From Leptolyngbya sp. FACHB-8 (GTDB lineage Bacteria > Cyanobacteriota > Cyanobacteriia > Elainellales > Elainellaceae), in assembly GCF_014695575.1 (NCBI RefSeq), contig NZ_JACJOO010000008.1:1-64000 (forward strand): 64,000 nt of DNA, given 5' to 3'. Of this stretch, positions 8,565 to 16,977 are shown one piece after another. Within the stretch, counting starts at the first letter, position 1; every line of letters begins with the position of its first letter. Under the pieces are notes generated by a model, which saw nothing but the letters and a program-made list of their open reading frames with translations, searched no databases and had not been told where the DNA came from. Made by a program: the position numbers and the translations under genes.

Positions 8565-9310
8565 GAAGTCTCCTTCATGGGCAGCACCATGATTTCAGAA
8601 ATCACCGTCTCCTTGGGTTGCATTAGCAAATATTCAATCGTTTCAGCCACGTTGCGGGGATCTTGCAGCGTCGTCACATCAATATCAGGGAAGCGATCCA
8701 GCAGGAAGGGAGTTTGCATTCCTCCAGCGATCACCGAGGTGACTTTAATTTGATGCAATCGCCCTTCTACATGCAATGCCTGGCTGAGTCCCAACAAGCC
8801 CCATTTGCTTGCGTGATAAGCTGATGCATTGGCCCAAGCGCGTTTCGCTGCCGTAGATACAATGTTAATAATGTGTCCACCGCCCTGTTCACGCATATGG
8901 GGAAAAACAGCTTTGGACATGTAGAACGGCCCGTTCAAGTTAACGTTAATCACCTGCTGCCATTCGTCAATCGCCATTTCTTCCACAGAAAGCGTAATAT
9001 CGATCCCCGCATTGTTCACCAATACATCGATTTTTCCGTAGGTTTCGAGAATAGTGTCTACCGATTTAGCAATGTTATCGGGGCTGCTAACGTCGAGAGG
9101 GAGGGCGATCGCCGTTCCGTCCTGCGCCTGAATCTGTTCTGCAACTTGGGTGGCTAATTCTTGCCGCATATCAGCGACCACCACTTTCATGCCAGCTTCC
9201 GCCAAGCAGTGGCAGGTCGCTTCTCCCAGGCCCCGTGCGCCGCCCGTTACGATGACGACTTTATCGGCTAGTTTCTGGTTGGCACGAGTGGTTTTAGGTA
9301 GCGTTTGCAT
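8555..9310 (-). CDS. short-chain dehydrogenase/reductase (classical SDR)
   Basis: A 251-residue classical SDR, NAD(P)-dependent. The cofactor motif is VVIVTGGARGLGEA (TGxxxGxG), the NNAG motif is VLVNNAGIDI, and the active-site pair is YHASK. Start ATG at 9310 is supported by AAGGAG five bases upstream; a longer reading lacks such a site. It lies between the GT4-GmhA fusion and gmhB in the heptose operon and overlaps gmhB. It is too short for the extended-SDR epimerase HldD, which usually follows in ADP-L-glycero-heptose synthesis and is not seen in the window. It may modify a sugar or lipid precursor; the substrate is unknown. Confidence 0.85.
   Translation of the reverse strand: MQTLPKTTRANQKLADKVVIVTGGARGLGEATCHCLAEAGMKVVVADMRQELATQVAEQIQAQDGTAIALPLDVSSPDNIAKSVDTILETYGKIDVLVNNAGIDITLSVEEMAIDEWQQVINVNLNGPFYMSKAVFPHMREQGGGHIINIVSTAAKRAWANASAYHASKWGLLGLSQALHVEGRLHQIKVTSVIAGGMQTPFLLDRFPDIDVTTLQDPRNVAETIEYLLMQPKETVISEIMVLPMKETSWP
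8570..8575 (-). promoter_or_regulatory. ribosome binding site of gmhB
   Basis: AAGGAG on the minus strand, five bases before ATG at 8564, embedded in the last codons of the SDR gene. It fixes the upstream gmhB start and thereby includes the palindrome-encoded extension in the protein. Confidence 0.7.
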
Positions 9311-9315
9311 AATGA

Positions 9316-9321
9316 CTCCTT
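9316..9321 (-). promoter_or_regulatory. ribosome binding site of the SDR gene
   Basis: AAGGAG on the minus strand, five bases before ATG at 9310. It decides for the short start over the frame that continues to 9376. Confidence 0.7.
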
Positions 9322-9366
9322 GAGTAAAACGGGTTTGCAAAGTTAGGGTTTCCAGATACCGGTTTT

Positions 9367-11385
9367 TTAAAAGCACCCGGTGTCTTGGGTTTCTAACGCG
9401 ACCACAGGTGTTTCCCGTTGAGCAGGAACGTGAGTCAACGTCAGATTAGGGGAAGACACAGACTGGGTTGCACAAACATCCCAGGTGTTTTCGGGAAGGG
9501 TTGCACTCTTCGAACGCAACATATCCTCCTCAATCCATTCGCAAATCAGGTGCAACACCAAGAGGTGAATTTCCTGGATGCGTTGGGGGTCGGTGGCCGG
9601 AACGCAAATGGCCTGATCGACCAGCTCGCGCACGCTCCCACCGTCACCGCCCAGCAATGCCAGCGTGAAGACATTGCGCGCTTTAGCCGCCTGTACCGCC
9701 TGGATGACGTTGGGCGATCGCCCACTGGTACTCATCACCATCAGCACATCCCCCGGTTGGCCGAAGGTTCGAACCTGACGCGCAAAAATATCCTCGTAGC
9801 CCTCATCGTTTGACCAGGCCGTCAGTAACGCGGTATCAGCGGTGAGAGCGATCGCAGGCAGACCAGCCCGATGGGGCGATCGGAACTTCCCGACTAGCTC
9901 AGCGGCGAAATGCTGCGAATCTGCCGCACTGCCACCATTGCCACAGATCAGCACCTTACCGCCCCGCTCGAAACACATGCCAAGTTGAGCAGCTGCCGCC
10001 AAAATATCAGCACCTAAAGCCTGTTTAGACTGTTGGAGAGTGTGCATAGCAGCATCAAAGGCATCCTCCAGCCGCAGGCGGGCCTGTACCTCATCACTCA
10101 CGGTGGACAGAGAAAGGGCAGGAGTGGCTAGCACCTCTTCATAGAGGGCGGCGATCGCACTGGTCACTTTAGGCCAGGTAAATTGCGCGGCTACATGGCG
10201 AATGGCCTGACGCCCCATCAGGTTGAGTAATTCAGGATGGCGATAGAGGAAGGCGAGGCGATCGCATATCCGATCGGGGCGCTGCGGTGGTACCAGGTAG
10301 CCCGTTTCACCATCCTTAACGGTGAATTTAATGCCGCCTACATTGGAACCAATCACAGGAGTTCCACAGGCCATCGCTTCCAGCGGGGTGATACCGAAGG
10401 GCTCGTACCAGGGTGTTGTCACAAAAACATCCGCCGCACTGTAATAGTACTTCAGGATTTCGCGCCCCTGTTGTCCCACGAAGGTGACTTTATCCGCCAG
10501 GTTTAACTTCCGGGCCAGTGTTTGCAGGCGACCGATCTCTGGAGTTGCTACCGGGTCAGGGGTGGGAGCTTCGCCTCCAACTACCAACAATTGGGTCGGC
10601 AAGCAGGCTTCATGATTCAGGGCAGCAACCCCCTGAATCGCCGTGTCTACCCCTTTACGAGGCACCATACGGCCCAGTTGCAGCACGATGCGATCGCGCA
10701 ATGGCAACCCCAACGTAGCACGGGCCTGCGCCTTCGGAATGGGCCAAAATTCAGCCGCATCCACCCCACAGGGAATCACACGAATCTTACTGGGTTCAGC
10801 CTGATAGAACTGAATGAGATCATCGCGATCCTGGGGGCATTCCGCCACAATGAAGTCCGCTGCCCGCACCACCTCTTCTTCCACAGAAAAGCGCTGATCG
10901 GGAAAGCGATCAGCACTCCCTTGATACTGCCGCCGAATACGCCCCAGGGCGTGAAACGTGACAATAAATGGAATATCGGTGTGTCGCTTCAGTTGTAACG
11001 CCACCAATGCTGACATCCAAAAATTGGCATGGATGAGCTGATAAAATTGTTGTCCTTTCAGAGAGCCATTCGCCTGCTTCCGTTCCCGCTCCATAAATGA
11101 CTGAACGAACTGCGTGAATGCCCCCATGAATGGGAGTAGATCTTCCTTAGGAATGGATGTCGCAGGGCCAGCAGGCACATGAATAATACGAACTCCATTG
11201 TGCCAAATCACCTGCTCTGGAAGATCCGAGCGATCGCGCCGAGTGAAGACATCCACCCGATAACCCAGACCAGCTAAATGCTTAGCAACTTGGCCGACAT
11301 ATACATTTTGGCCACCACTATCAGTACCACCGAAGATGCCCAGAGGTGAGGCGTGTTCACTAATGAGAGCTATACGTTTAGTCAT
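9367..11385 (-). CDS. GT4 glycosyltransferase fused to GmhA phosphoheptose isomerase
   Basis: A 672-residue fusion. Residues 1-about 435 are a GT4 enzyme of the sucrose-phosphate-synthase/glycosyltransferase-1 type: GIFGGTDSGGQNVYVGQVAKHL near the start, FHALGRIRR in the middle, and the donor motif EPFGITPLEAMACGTPVIGS. Residues about 455-640 are a SIS-domain isomerase of the GmhA family, with LICGNGGSAADSQHFAAELV and STSGRSPNVIQAV. GmhA converts sedoheptulose 7-phosphate to D-glycero-D-manno-heptose 7-phosphate, the first step of ADP-heptose synthesis. ATG at 11385 starts at the GT4 fold; an upstream extension to 11496 is proline-rich and unlikely. A C-terminal tail of about 40 residues has no recognised domain. 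GmhA is normally a free protein of about 190 residues. Confidence 0.9.
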   Translation of the reverse strand: MTKRIALISEHASPLGIFGGTDSGGQNVYVGQVAKHLAGLGYRVDVFTRRDRSDLPEQVIWHNGVRIIHVPAGPATSIPKEDLLPFMGAFTQFVQSFMERERKQANGSLKGQQFYQLIHANFWMSALVALQLKRHTDIPFIVTFHALGRIRRQYQGSADRFPDQRFSVEEEVVRAADFIVAECPQDRDDLIQFYQAEPSKIRVIPCGVDAAEFWPIPKAQARATLGLPLRDRIVLQLGRMVPRKGVDTAIQGVAALNHEACLPTQLLVVGGEAPTPDPVATPEIGRLQTLARKLNLADKVTFVGQQGREILKYYYSAADVFVTTPWYEPFGITPLEAMACGTPVIGSNVGGIKFTVKDGETGYLVPPQRPDRICDRLAFLYRHPELLNLMGRQAIRHVAAQFTWPKVTSAIAALYEEVLATPALSLSTVSDEVQARLRLEDAFDAAMHTLQQSKQALGADILAAAAQLGMCFERGGKVLICGNGGSAADSQHFAAELVGKFRSPHRAGLPAIALTADTALLTAWSNDEGYEDIFARQVRTFGQPGDVLMVMSTSGRSPNVIQAVQAAKARNVFTLALLGGDGGSVRELVDQAICVPATDPQRIQEIHLLVLHLICEWIEEDMLRSKSATLPENTWDVCATQSVSSPNLTLTHVPAQRETPVVALETQDTGCF

Positions 11386-11496
11386 GGTTTTAGGAAAGGG
11401 TGTGAGGGTGGTAGGGAATGAGCGGCAGGGGGGCAGAGGTACGGGGAGCGGTGGGGCGACATCAACGTTTCTGCCCGCTGCCTTCTGCCTTCCCAA

Positions 11497-12468
11497 CTAA
11501 ACCGTTTCATAAACCGGGCTGTGACGCGCGATCGCCAACTCCAACACATCATTCCAGTCACGAACAAAGCGCTGAATGGAAAAGCGTTGTTGGGCATACT
11601 GTTGGGCATTGTGGCTCAGGAAGAGCGCCTGAGCGGGATCATCAATGAGTATCTGCATTTGCTGGATAAGCCATTGCAGATCGGTACTGACATAGCCAGA
11701 AACGCCGTTTTCTACAACGGTGGGGAGTTCAGTCGTGGCAAGGCCGACGATGGGAAGCCCCAGCATCATGGCTTCACAGACAGATAGACCCAGGCTGGTG
11801 TAGCGAATGGGATGGAAGAAGAAGCGATAACGGCTGAGGAAACCGGGAAGTTCCTCATGGGAAATTTCGCCGAGCCCACCTAGCGCTTCAGAGCCCATAC
11901 CCACCAAATCAATGGGCACTTGGCGACGCACTTTTTCAAAAATATCAGACCCTAAACGACGCCCGCGCGATCGCAATCCATTGACCACCACAATTCCCCG
12001 GGGAATCTCTCCGGTGTAGGTAACGTTGTTGGGTACGATAACGCCGTGATCAATAACATAGGTCGGCGTCTCACCACTGTCCCACATCAAATCGTTAAAG
12101 TGGGTCACATGCACCAGGAACATGTTGGGATCGTTCACCACATGGGTTGTATCGGTAGGATGTTCCCGAGGTGGATCGTGTTCTAAAAACAGGTGGGGGA
12201 GCTGACGTTGCTCAGGAGATAGAATTTCGTACTGGTCCTGCAAATAGTTGCGTCGTGATTGAAACAGCACGCAATCAAACGGCAGGTGACGCACTTCATC
12301 GGCTGCTACGTCATGCACGTTATCCCCCCAGGGGAAACCTGGCAGCCGCCCCCCATAACCCTCTGGGCGATCGGGCTTGACAGGCAAATAGAAATCGTGG
12401 GGAGCCTGGGTCAGGTAGTAAAGATAGCTACCGTGAACGTGCCAGGTCAGAATTCGTAGACGTCGCAT
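11497..12468 (-). CDS. glycosyltransferase, GT4/GT1-like
   Basis: A 323-residue GT-B glycosyltransferase. The N-terminal half begins RILTWHVHGSYLYYLTQAPHDFY and includes FLEHDPPREHPTD, an arrangement found in bacterial GT4-type enzymes annotated as glycosyltransferase family 1. The C-terminal half has YRFFFHPIRYTSLGLSVCEAMMLGLPIVGL, equivalent to the E-x7-E donor-binding segment, with Ser and Glu at the usual places. No membrane segment. It is followed after 111 bases by the GT4-GmhA fusion. It probably adds a sugar in the same glycan; its specificity is not visible. Confidence 0.82.
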   Translation of the reverse strand: MRRLRILTWHVHGSYLYYLTQAPHDFYLPVKPDRPEGYGGRLPGFPWGDNVHDVAADEVRHLPFDCVLFQSRRNYLQDQYEILSPEQRQLPHLFLEHDPPREHPTDTTHVVNDPNMFLVHVTHFNDLMWDSGETPTYVIDHGVIVPNNVTYTGEIPRGIVVVNGLRSRGRRLGSDIFEKVRRQVPIDLVGMGSEALGGLGEISHEELPGFLSRYRFFFHPIRYTSLGLSVCEAMMLGLPIVGLATTELPTVVENGVSGYVSTDLQWLIQQMQILIDDPAQALFLSHNAQQYAQQRFSIQRFVRDWNDVLELAIARHSPVYETV

Positions 12469-12592
12469 GGCTGGGTGGTGGGTATCGATAAAGGATAAAT
12501 GCAGGATGGGATACGATTTTTTGAAACGCTAATTATGGCCGTTATGGCAAACAGGAAAATTTGGGGATCACGTTTTAGCAAGCGGCAGCCAT

Positions 12593-13057
12593 TCAGATTT
12601 GAGGCAACGCTTCAGTGGCAACAAGCCCACAGGTCTGAAGGAGATGCAAATGGGGATCGGAGACGGTTGTGTCCGGTGGAGCAATGCAATGAGATAGCAC
12701 TTGCCCACCAAACTCCAGGGATTGACCGATGCGGATAGGAACTCCAGCCAGATAACAGCGATAGGCCCAGGTATAGGGCGATCGCTCTCTAGCACTCAAC
12801 ACAACGGCAGCATCCACCGACTGCTCCCGAATCCACTCAATAGTGGCGTGTTGGAAATTATCGTGGACGGTTAGAGGCATCTCACCGGGCAAGATGTAGC
12901 TAACGCTCGAACCGTCATCATTCTGGGCCTCTAATAAAATCAGGGAGATATCCGGCCGATGTTGTTGGAGTGTTGCGATCGCTCCCCGAATGGCATCCGC
13001 AGTATCCAGTTGAATGACTAACAACCGTTGAATTGTGGAGAGCCATTCATCCTGCAC
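12593..13057 (-). CDS. half-length GT9-like protein, possibly decayed
   Basis: A 154-residue protein matching only the N-terminal Rossmann half of GT9 enzymes. RLLVIQLDTADAIRGAIATL aligns with the start of the operon's other GT9 proteins, but the catalytic GD is replaced by AD. AYRCYLAGVPIRIGQSLEFG matches their membrane/acceptor-side segment. The donor-binding C-terminal half is absent, and the 124 bases downstream do not encode it. It overlaps the end of the full GT9 gene upstream by 11 bases, which suggests it is still translated. It could be a degenerate gene or a non-catalytic partner. I favour decay, though the open frame has no internal stop. Confidence 0.6.
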   Translation of the reverse strand: MQDEWLSTIQRLLVIQLDTADAIRGAIATLQQHRPDISLILLEAQNDDGSSVSYILPGEMPLTVHDNFQHATIEWIREQSVDAAVVLSARERSPYTWAYRCYLAGVPIRIGQSLEFGGQVLSHCIAPPDTTVSDPHLHLLQTCGLVATEALPQI

Positions 13058-14084
13058 AGGCCACCTCCCATTGCGGTTGTTTTGCCAGTAGATGCTCAGC
13101 CTCTGCTAAAACCATTTTTGAGGTGGCCGTTTGTGCTTGACGCACATCAACCACCCGATGGCGATCGCGGTTTAACGGTGCCCAGCGTTGGGTTTCGGAG
13201 TTACTGAAAACCACCACGCTCGGTGTTTTCATAGCAGCAGCCAGGTGGGAGATCCCCGTGTCATTGCACACCAGCAAAGCCGCCTGTTGCAGGAGGATAG
13301 CCATCGCCCCCAGTTGGGTTTGTCCAGCTACATTGATCGGGTGCGACACCATACGTTGGGCCACCTGTTCCGTCAGGGATCGCTCAGCCGCGTTTCCCGT
13401 TAGCACGATGGTATAACCCTGTTGGGCCAGGGCATCAGCAACAGCTGCAAAGCCCTCCGTCGACCAACGGCGATCGTCTCCACTTGCACCCGGATGAATA
13501 CAGACATAGGATTGAGGCTGCAATCCATGATGTTGAACCTGTCGATGATAAGCAGCATGATCTGAGGATTGCAGTGGAAATTCGAGTTGATCCCCCTGAA
13601 GTGGAATTTGCAAAAATTCCAGTAACCGCAACATTCGCCAAATTTCTGGCTCTCCGGCAGGATAGGGCAGAAAATGACGAGGGTCGGGGCAGAACTGTCC
13701 CGGTACAAAGAAGCCCGCATTGAGCTTGGCTCCTAATAACATCAGAAATGGATTGATATAGCTACCATTTCCGTGCAGTTGAATGGCTAAATCATAGTTT
13801 CGGGCTTGCTGCGCTGCCAGGAACGGCGGAATTGCTTCCACCCCCTGCCAACCCTCAGGAATGCCAGGATATCCAGCAAACTCCACCCAGTCATCCATCA
13901 GGTGAGAAAAGCGATCGCCAAACCATCGCAGTTCCGGCAACCCTAAAAAAGAAATCTGAGATGCCGGAAACACTGTCCGCAGTGCCCGCAATGCTGGGAC
14001 ACTGCACAGTAAATCGCCTAATCCGGGTAGCGATCGCACCACAAGAATGCGCTTTGGTTGGGAATCTAGATGGAGCATAGACAC
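13047..14084 (-). CDS. GT9-family glycosyltransferase (heptosyltransferase-like), first gene of the glycan operon
   Basis: A 345-residue GT9 enzyme. RILVVRSLPGLGDLLCSVPALRAL gives the GD-PAL motif, VCIHPGASGDDRRW the start of the donor half, and LLVCNDTGISHLAAAMKTPSVVVF the nucleotide-sugar signature. Length and motif order fit WaaC/WaaF relatives. It is the promoter-proximal gene of the minus-strand operon, divergent from the CdaR-like regulator at 14623. Start ATG at 14084; ATG at 14078 is two codons in. The heptose donor is inferred from hldE, gmhB and gmhA in the same operon. Confidence 0.88.
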   Translation of the reverse strand: MSMLHLDSQPKRILVVRSLPGLGDLLCSVPALRALRTVFPASQISFLGLPELRWFGDRFSHLMDDWVEFAGYPGIPEGWQGVEAIPPFLAAQQARNYDLAIQLHGNGSYINPFLMLLGAKLNAGFFVPGQFCPDPRHFLPYPAGEPEIWRMLRLLEFLQIPLQGDQLEFPLQSSDHAAYHRQVQHHGLQPQSYVCIHPGASGDDRRWSTEGFAAVADALAQQGYTIVLTGNAAERSLTEQVAQRMVSHPINVAGQTQLGAMAILLQQAALLVCNDTGISHLAAAMKTPSVVVFSNSETQRWAPLNRDRHRVVDVRQAQTATSKMVLAEAEHLLAKQPQWEVACAG

Positions 14085-14129
14085 GCAGAGCAGGCTGTGA
14101 TGCTCATCCTAGAAAACTCAATTTTGGGT

Positions 14130-14196
14130 TTCATTGGGCATTTGCCAAAAAAACCATACCGAAAATTTTTAATTTGTTGTGCAAATGCCCAATGAA
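14130..14196. repeat. inverted repeat in the 14085-14622 divergent intergenic region
   Basis: TTCATTGGGCATTTGC (14130-14145) is exactly complementary to 14181-14196, with a 35-base AT-rich loop. It lies between the divergent glycan operon and the CdaR-like gene and could be a regulatory or palindromic repeat element. The rest of this 538-base gap is AT-rich with no gene; promoters of both transcription units must lie here, but I cannot place them. Confidence 0.5.
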
Positions 14197-14622
14197 GCCA
14201 GGTTGGAGATCGATCGATAGATTTTCTTCAGACTTTATTACACCTTTGGGAAGATGATGTAATCGAGCTTTTTACAACAAGCTGATGTCAGTATCTAATT
14301 TAAGCTCAATAACAACCTGCATGATGCGATTTTGGATTGTTGTATAGCCTCAGTACATGTCTCATAAGCCACTCTGTTAGAAAAATAGAAGTAAACCCCA
14401 CCTTAGATAGTTTTTGTTCCGACGTAGTAGTGCAGTGATAATTATCTCTGGATAAGTTAAGACTTCTGTCATTATTTTTCTGGGCTATCAATATCTTTCC
14501 TTGAGGTCATTGAGAGAAGCCAAGCCAACAGAAAATCAACGGCTCTGGTTCATTTAAAGATCGATGAACTCTGTTCACTCCATGAGTAAGTTCCACCGTC
14601 TTTGCTCCACGGATATCGCCCC

Positions 14623-15585
14623 ATGAACGAAATGATGATAGAGCAAGTAATAAAGCCAGAAATGCTTTCGTCTCAGATCTCACAAGCATTTGTTGACATG
14701 ATTCTGAACCAATCTGCCACGAGTGCTCAACGCTATAAAAATCAAGTCATTTATGGTTTATTACATGGGCAGTTTGGGAAAGATGATGTAATTTTAGAAC
14801 AGGCACGACGGCTTGAGCTGGATCTCACGCCTCCCCGAGCGGTCATTCTCATTGATGCCAGTGAATTTGTTTGTGCTCAAGCGACAGACTCAGACCAAAC
14901 GACCACAAAACAGACGCGATCGCAATTCATCATCGACAGCATTGTCAGCTTCTTTCACCTCCCTGACGACACCATTTGTGCCGACTTAGGCAATGGAGAA
15001 TTTGCCGTCCTGAAGGCTAGCGACACGCGCAACATGGGCAGTTGGGCCATGCATAATGACATGAACCCCAATGAGTTCGCGGCCTCATCGTGGACCAATT
15101 TAGAGGCCGTTAAACGAGCTGGAAACGCTCTAATGAGCCGCCTTCGGGGTGACACGGGAGCCTCCATTAGCATTGGGATAGGCCGTTACCATCCCGGATT
15201 ATATGGTTTATCCCGCTCCTATCAAGATGCTCAGGTTGCCTTACGGTTAGGCCGCCAGTTCAACGGTCATAACCGGGTTTATTGTCTGGATAGTTTGGGA
15301 ATTGCTGCCTTTGCTTGTGTCGCCGATGAGCAAACCAAAATTGAACTGGCAACCCATCTATTAAGCCCCCTCGACAATGAACCCGATTTACTGGATACAC
15401 TATTGACCTTTTTTAACCTGGGCTGTACTCCCTCCGCTGTTGCTAAGCAGCTCTCCATTCACCGCAACACCCTGAGCTATCGCCTGGAAAAAATTGCCTT
15501 GCTGACAGGTCTCGATCCACGCTGCTTTGATGAAGCTGTGCAAATCCGCTTGGCCCTGTTGCTGCAAGATCTTAAGCCGAGTTGA
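14623..15585 (+). CDS. CdaR/PucR-type transcriptional regulator
   Basis: A 320-residue regulator with the CdaR layout. An N-terminal helical region is followed by a CdaR GGDEF-like domain (about residues 60-225, including SISIGIGRYHPGLYGLSRSYQDA), which has lost a catalytic GGDEF. The C-terminal PucR helix-turn-helix has the typical FFNLGCTPSAVAKQLSIHRNTLSYRLEKI segment (about 270-300). Members control sugar-acid, purine or nitrogen metabolism. ATG at 14623 is preferred over TTG at 14602. The gene is followed after 10 bases by a GT4 gene and is divergent from the glycan operon, so it may regulate either (inference). Confidence 0.85.
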   Translation: MNEMMIEQVIKPEMLSSQISQAFVDMILNQSATSAQRYKNQVIYGLLHGQFGKDDVILEQARRLELDLTPPRAVILIDASEFVCAQATDSDQTTTKQTRSQFIIDSIVSFFHLPDDTICADLGNGEFAVLKASDTRNMGSWAMHNDMNPNEFAASSWTNLEAVKRAGNALMSRLRGDTGASISIGIGRYHPGLYGLSRSYQDAQVALRLGRQFNGHNRVYCLDSLGIAAFACVADEQTKIELATHLLSPLDNEPDLLDTLLTFFNLGCTPSAVAKQLSIHRNTLSYRLEKIALLTGLDPRCFDEAVQIRLALLLQDLKPS

Positions 15586-15595
15586 AACGCTAATC

Positions 15596-16708
15596 ATGCA
15601 CGTTCTGGCCTATACGGACTCCGCTGGTATTGGTGGAGCCGAAATTAGCCTTGGCCATTTGGTCACCAACGCCTCTTCCGACATTACAATAACAGTCGTT
15701 GGCGTTAATTCAACCGTTGTCAATGCGATCGCTCGACATCGCCCTCAAACCCAACGCTATGTGCTACCAGCCACAGGTTTAGCAGCACTGCGATCGCACC
15801 TGACCACGTTCCATCGCCTCCTACCTGATATTGTTCATCTCAACCTCTGCACTCCCTGGGCTTGCGCAACAGGGCTACTGGCTGCCCTCTCTCTACCCCA
15901 AGCACGGGTCGTGCGGGTCGATCAACTTCCTCTGCGAACAACGGATCTATGGACCTGGCTCAGGACACGATCGCTAAGCCTCCGCGTCGATGCTCATGTC
16001 GCCGTAGGCCAGGAGTGTGGACGCAAAATGGAGGACTTTTATGCGCTCGGACGCCGGACAGTCCTATCGGTTCCCAATGGCGTTCCCGAGCTTGATCCAA
16101 CATCCTGTATTTCAGACAAGGCAACCTCAACCGAGCACAATTGGTTCCACATCGGTAGCATCGGACGGCTTGATCCGATGAAAGGCCATGATGTCCTGTT
16201 ACGAGCGGTTGCCCAGGTTGAAGGGACCAAATTGGTTATCGTGGGTGACGGAGCTTACCGAGGTGAACTGGAGCGACTGGCAGAAGCATTAGGGATTAGC
16301 GATCGCGTGCTCCTACCCGGTTGGGTCGATCAACCTCGACAATACCTGCCCACGTTTGATGTCTTTGTTCAACCTTCCCGCTCCGAAGGGTTTCCTCTTA
16401 CCGTAGTGGAAGCAATGCTAGCAGCCCGCCCCATCATTGCCACCCGAGTAGGTAGCGTTGCTGAAGCGATCATCCCTGAAAAGACCGGGCTCTTGATCGA
16501 TAAGGACGATGTCGATGGCCTTGTGGCAGCCTTGATGTACTTGCGCGATCGTCCCGACCTCCGTCACCAATTAGGTCAGAATGCCCGTGCAGTAGCCCTT
16601 CAGCACTTCACCATCCAGTCGATGACAGCCCAATATCAAGAACTATGGCGATCGTTGCTGACACAGCCCCAAGTTCCTCGCCTACGTGTTCCCCAGCCCA
16701 AAGAATAA
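15596..16708 (+). CDS. GT4-family glycosyltransferase
   Basis: A 370-residue GT-B enzyme. MHVLAYTDSAGIGGAEISLG carries the GGAE motif typical of GT4 N-terminal domains. The donor half has IGRLDPMKGHDVLLRAVAQV and FVQPSRSEGFPLTVVEAMLA, the E-x7-E site. ATG at 15596 is chosen because conserved sequence begins there and it lies 10 bases after the regulator's stop; an upstream frame overlaps the regulator and is not conserved. It is co-transcribed with the CdaR-like gene. It probably builds a surface glycan; the sugar is not identifiable. Confidence 0.87.
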   Translation: MHVLAYTDSAGIGGAEISLGHLVTNASSDITITVVGVNSTVVNAIARHRPQTQRYVLPATGLAALRSHLTTFHRLLPDIVHLNLCTPWACATGLLAALSLPQARVVRVDQLPLRTTDLWTWLRTRSLSLRVDAHVAVGQECGRKMEDFYALGRRTVLSVPNGVPELDPTSCISDKATSTEHNWFHIGSIGRLDPMKGHDVLLRAVAQVEGTKLVIVGDGAYRGELERLAEALGISDRVLLPGWVDQPRQYLPTFDVFVQPSRSEGFPLTVVEAMLAARPIIATRVGSVAEAIIPEKTGLLIDKDDVDGLVAALMYLRDRPDLRHQLGQNARAVALQHFTIQSMTAQYQELWRSLLTQPQVPRLRVPQPKE

Positions 16709-16745
16709 TTACGCATTTTGTTGCATCGCTTCATGTTATGTCGTA

Positions 16746-16812
16746 TTAAATACACACAATAAAAAGTGGTATGGCACACCACGTCACAACACTTTTTATT
16801 GTGTGTATTTAA
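16746..16812. terminator. bidirectional terminator-like hairpin, 23-bp perfect arms
   Basis: The arms 16746-16768 and 16790-16812 are exactly complementary, with AAAAAGTG before and CACTTTTT after a 21-base loop. The A-run/T-run layout is that of an intrinsic terminator, placed 37 bases after the GT4 gene. Confidence 0.65.
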
Positions 16813-16977
16813 CCTTGCTTATTGTCAGACACACAAAAGAGTTTTGTAGAAAACAGGGAACATAATTGTAATCCAAACTACAATTGTGATCCAGTTTACA
16901 AATACCTATCCTGGTAGAGAGGCAGAACAGTAGCCGGAAACTGTAGGTTAGGTGTGATTTCTGCATGAGAGAAGCCT

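Noticed and set aside
8555-9310. SDR gene as the missing ADP-heptose epimerase HldD
   Set aside because: HldD is an extended SDR of about 310 residues; this protein is a classical SDR of 251 residues with a YHASK site.
16860-16905. Two tandem near-copies of TTGTAATCCAAACTAC as an operator
   Set aside because: Only two imperfect copies upstream of the sulfotransferase gene; too little to claim a binding site.
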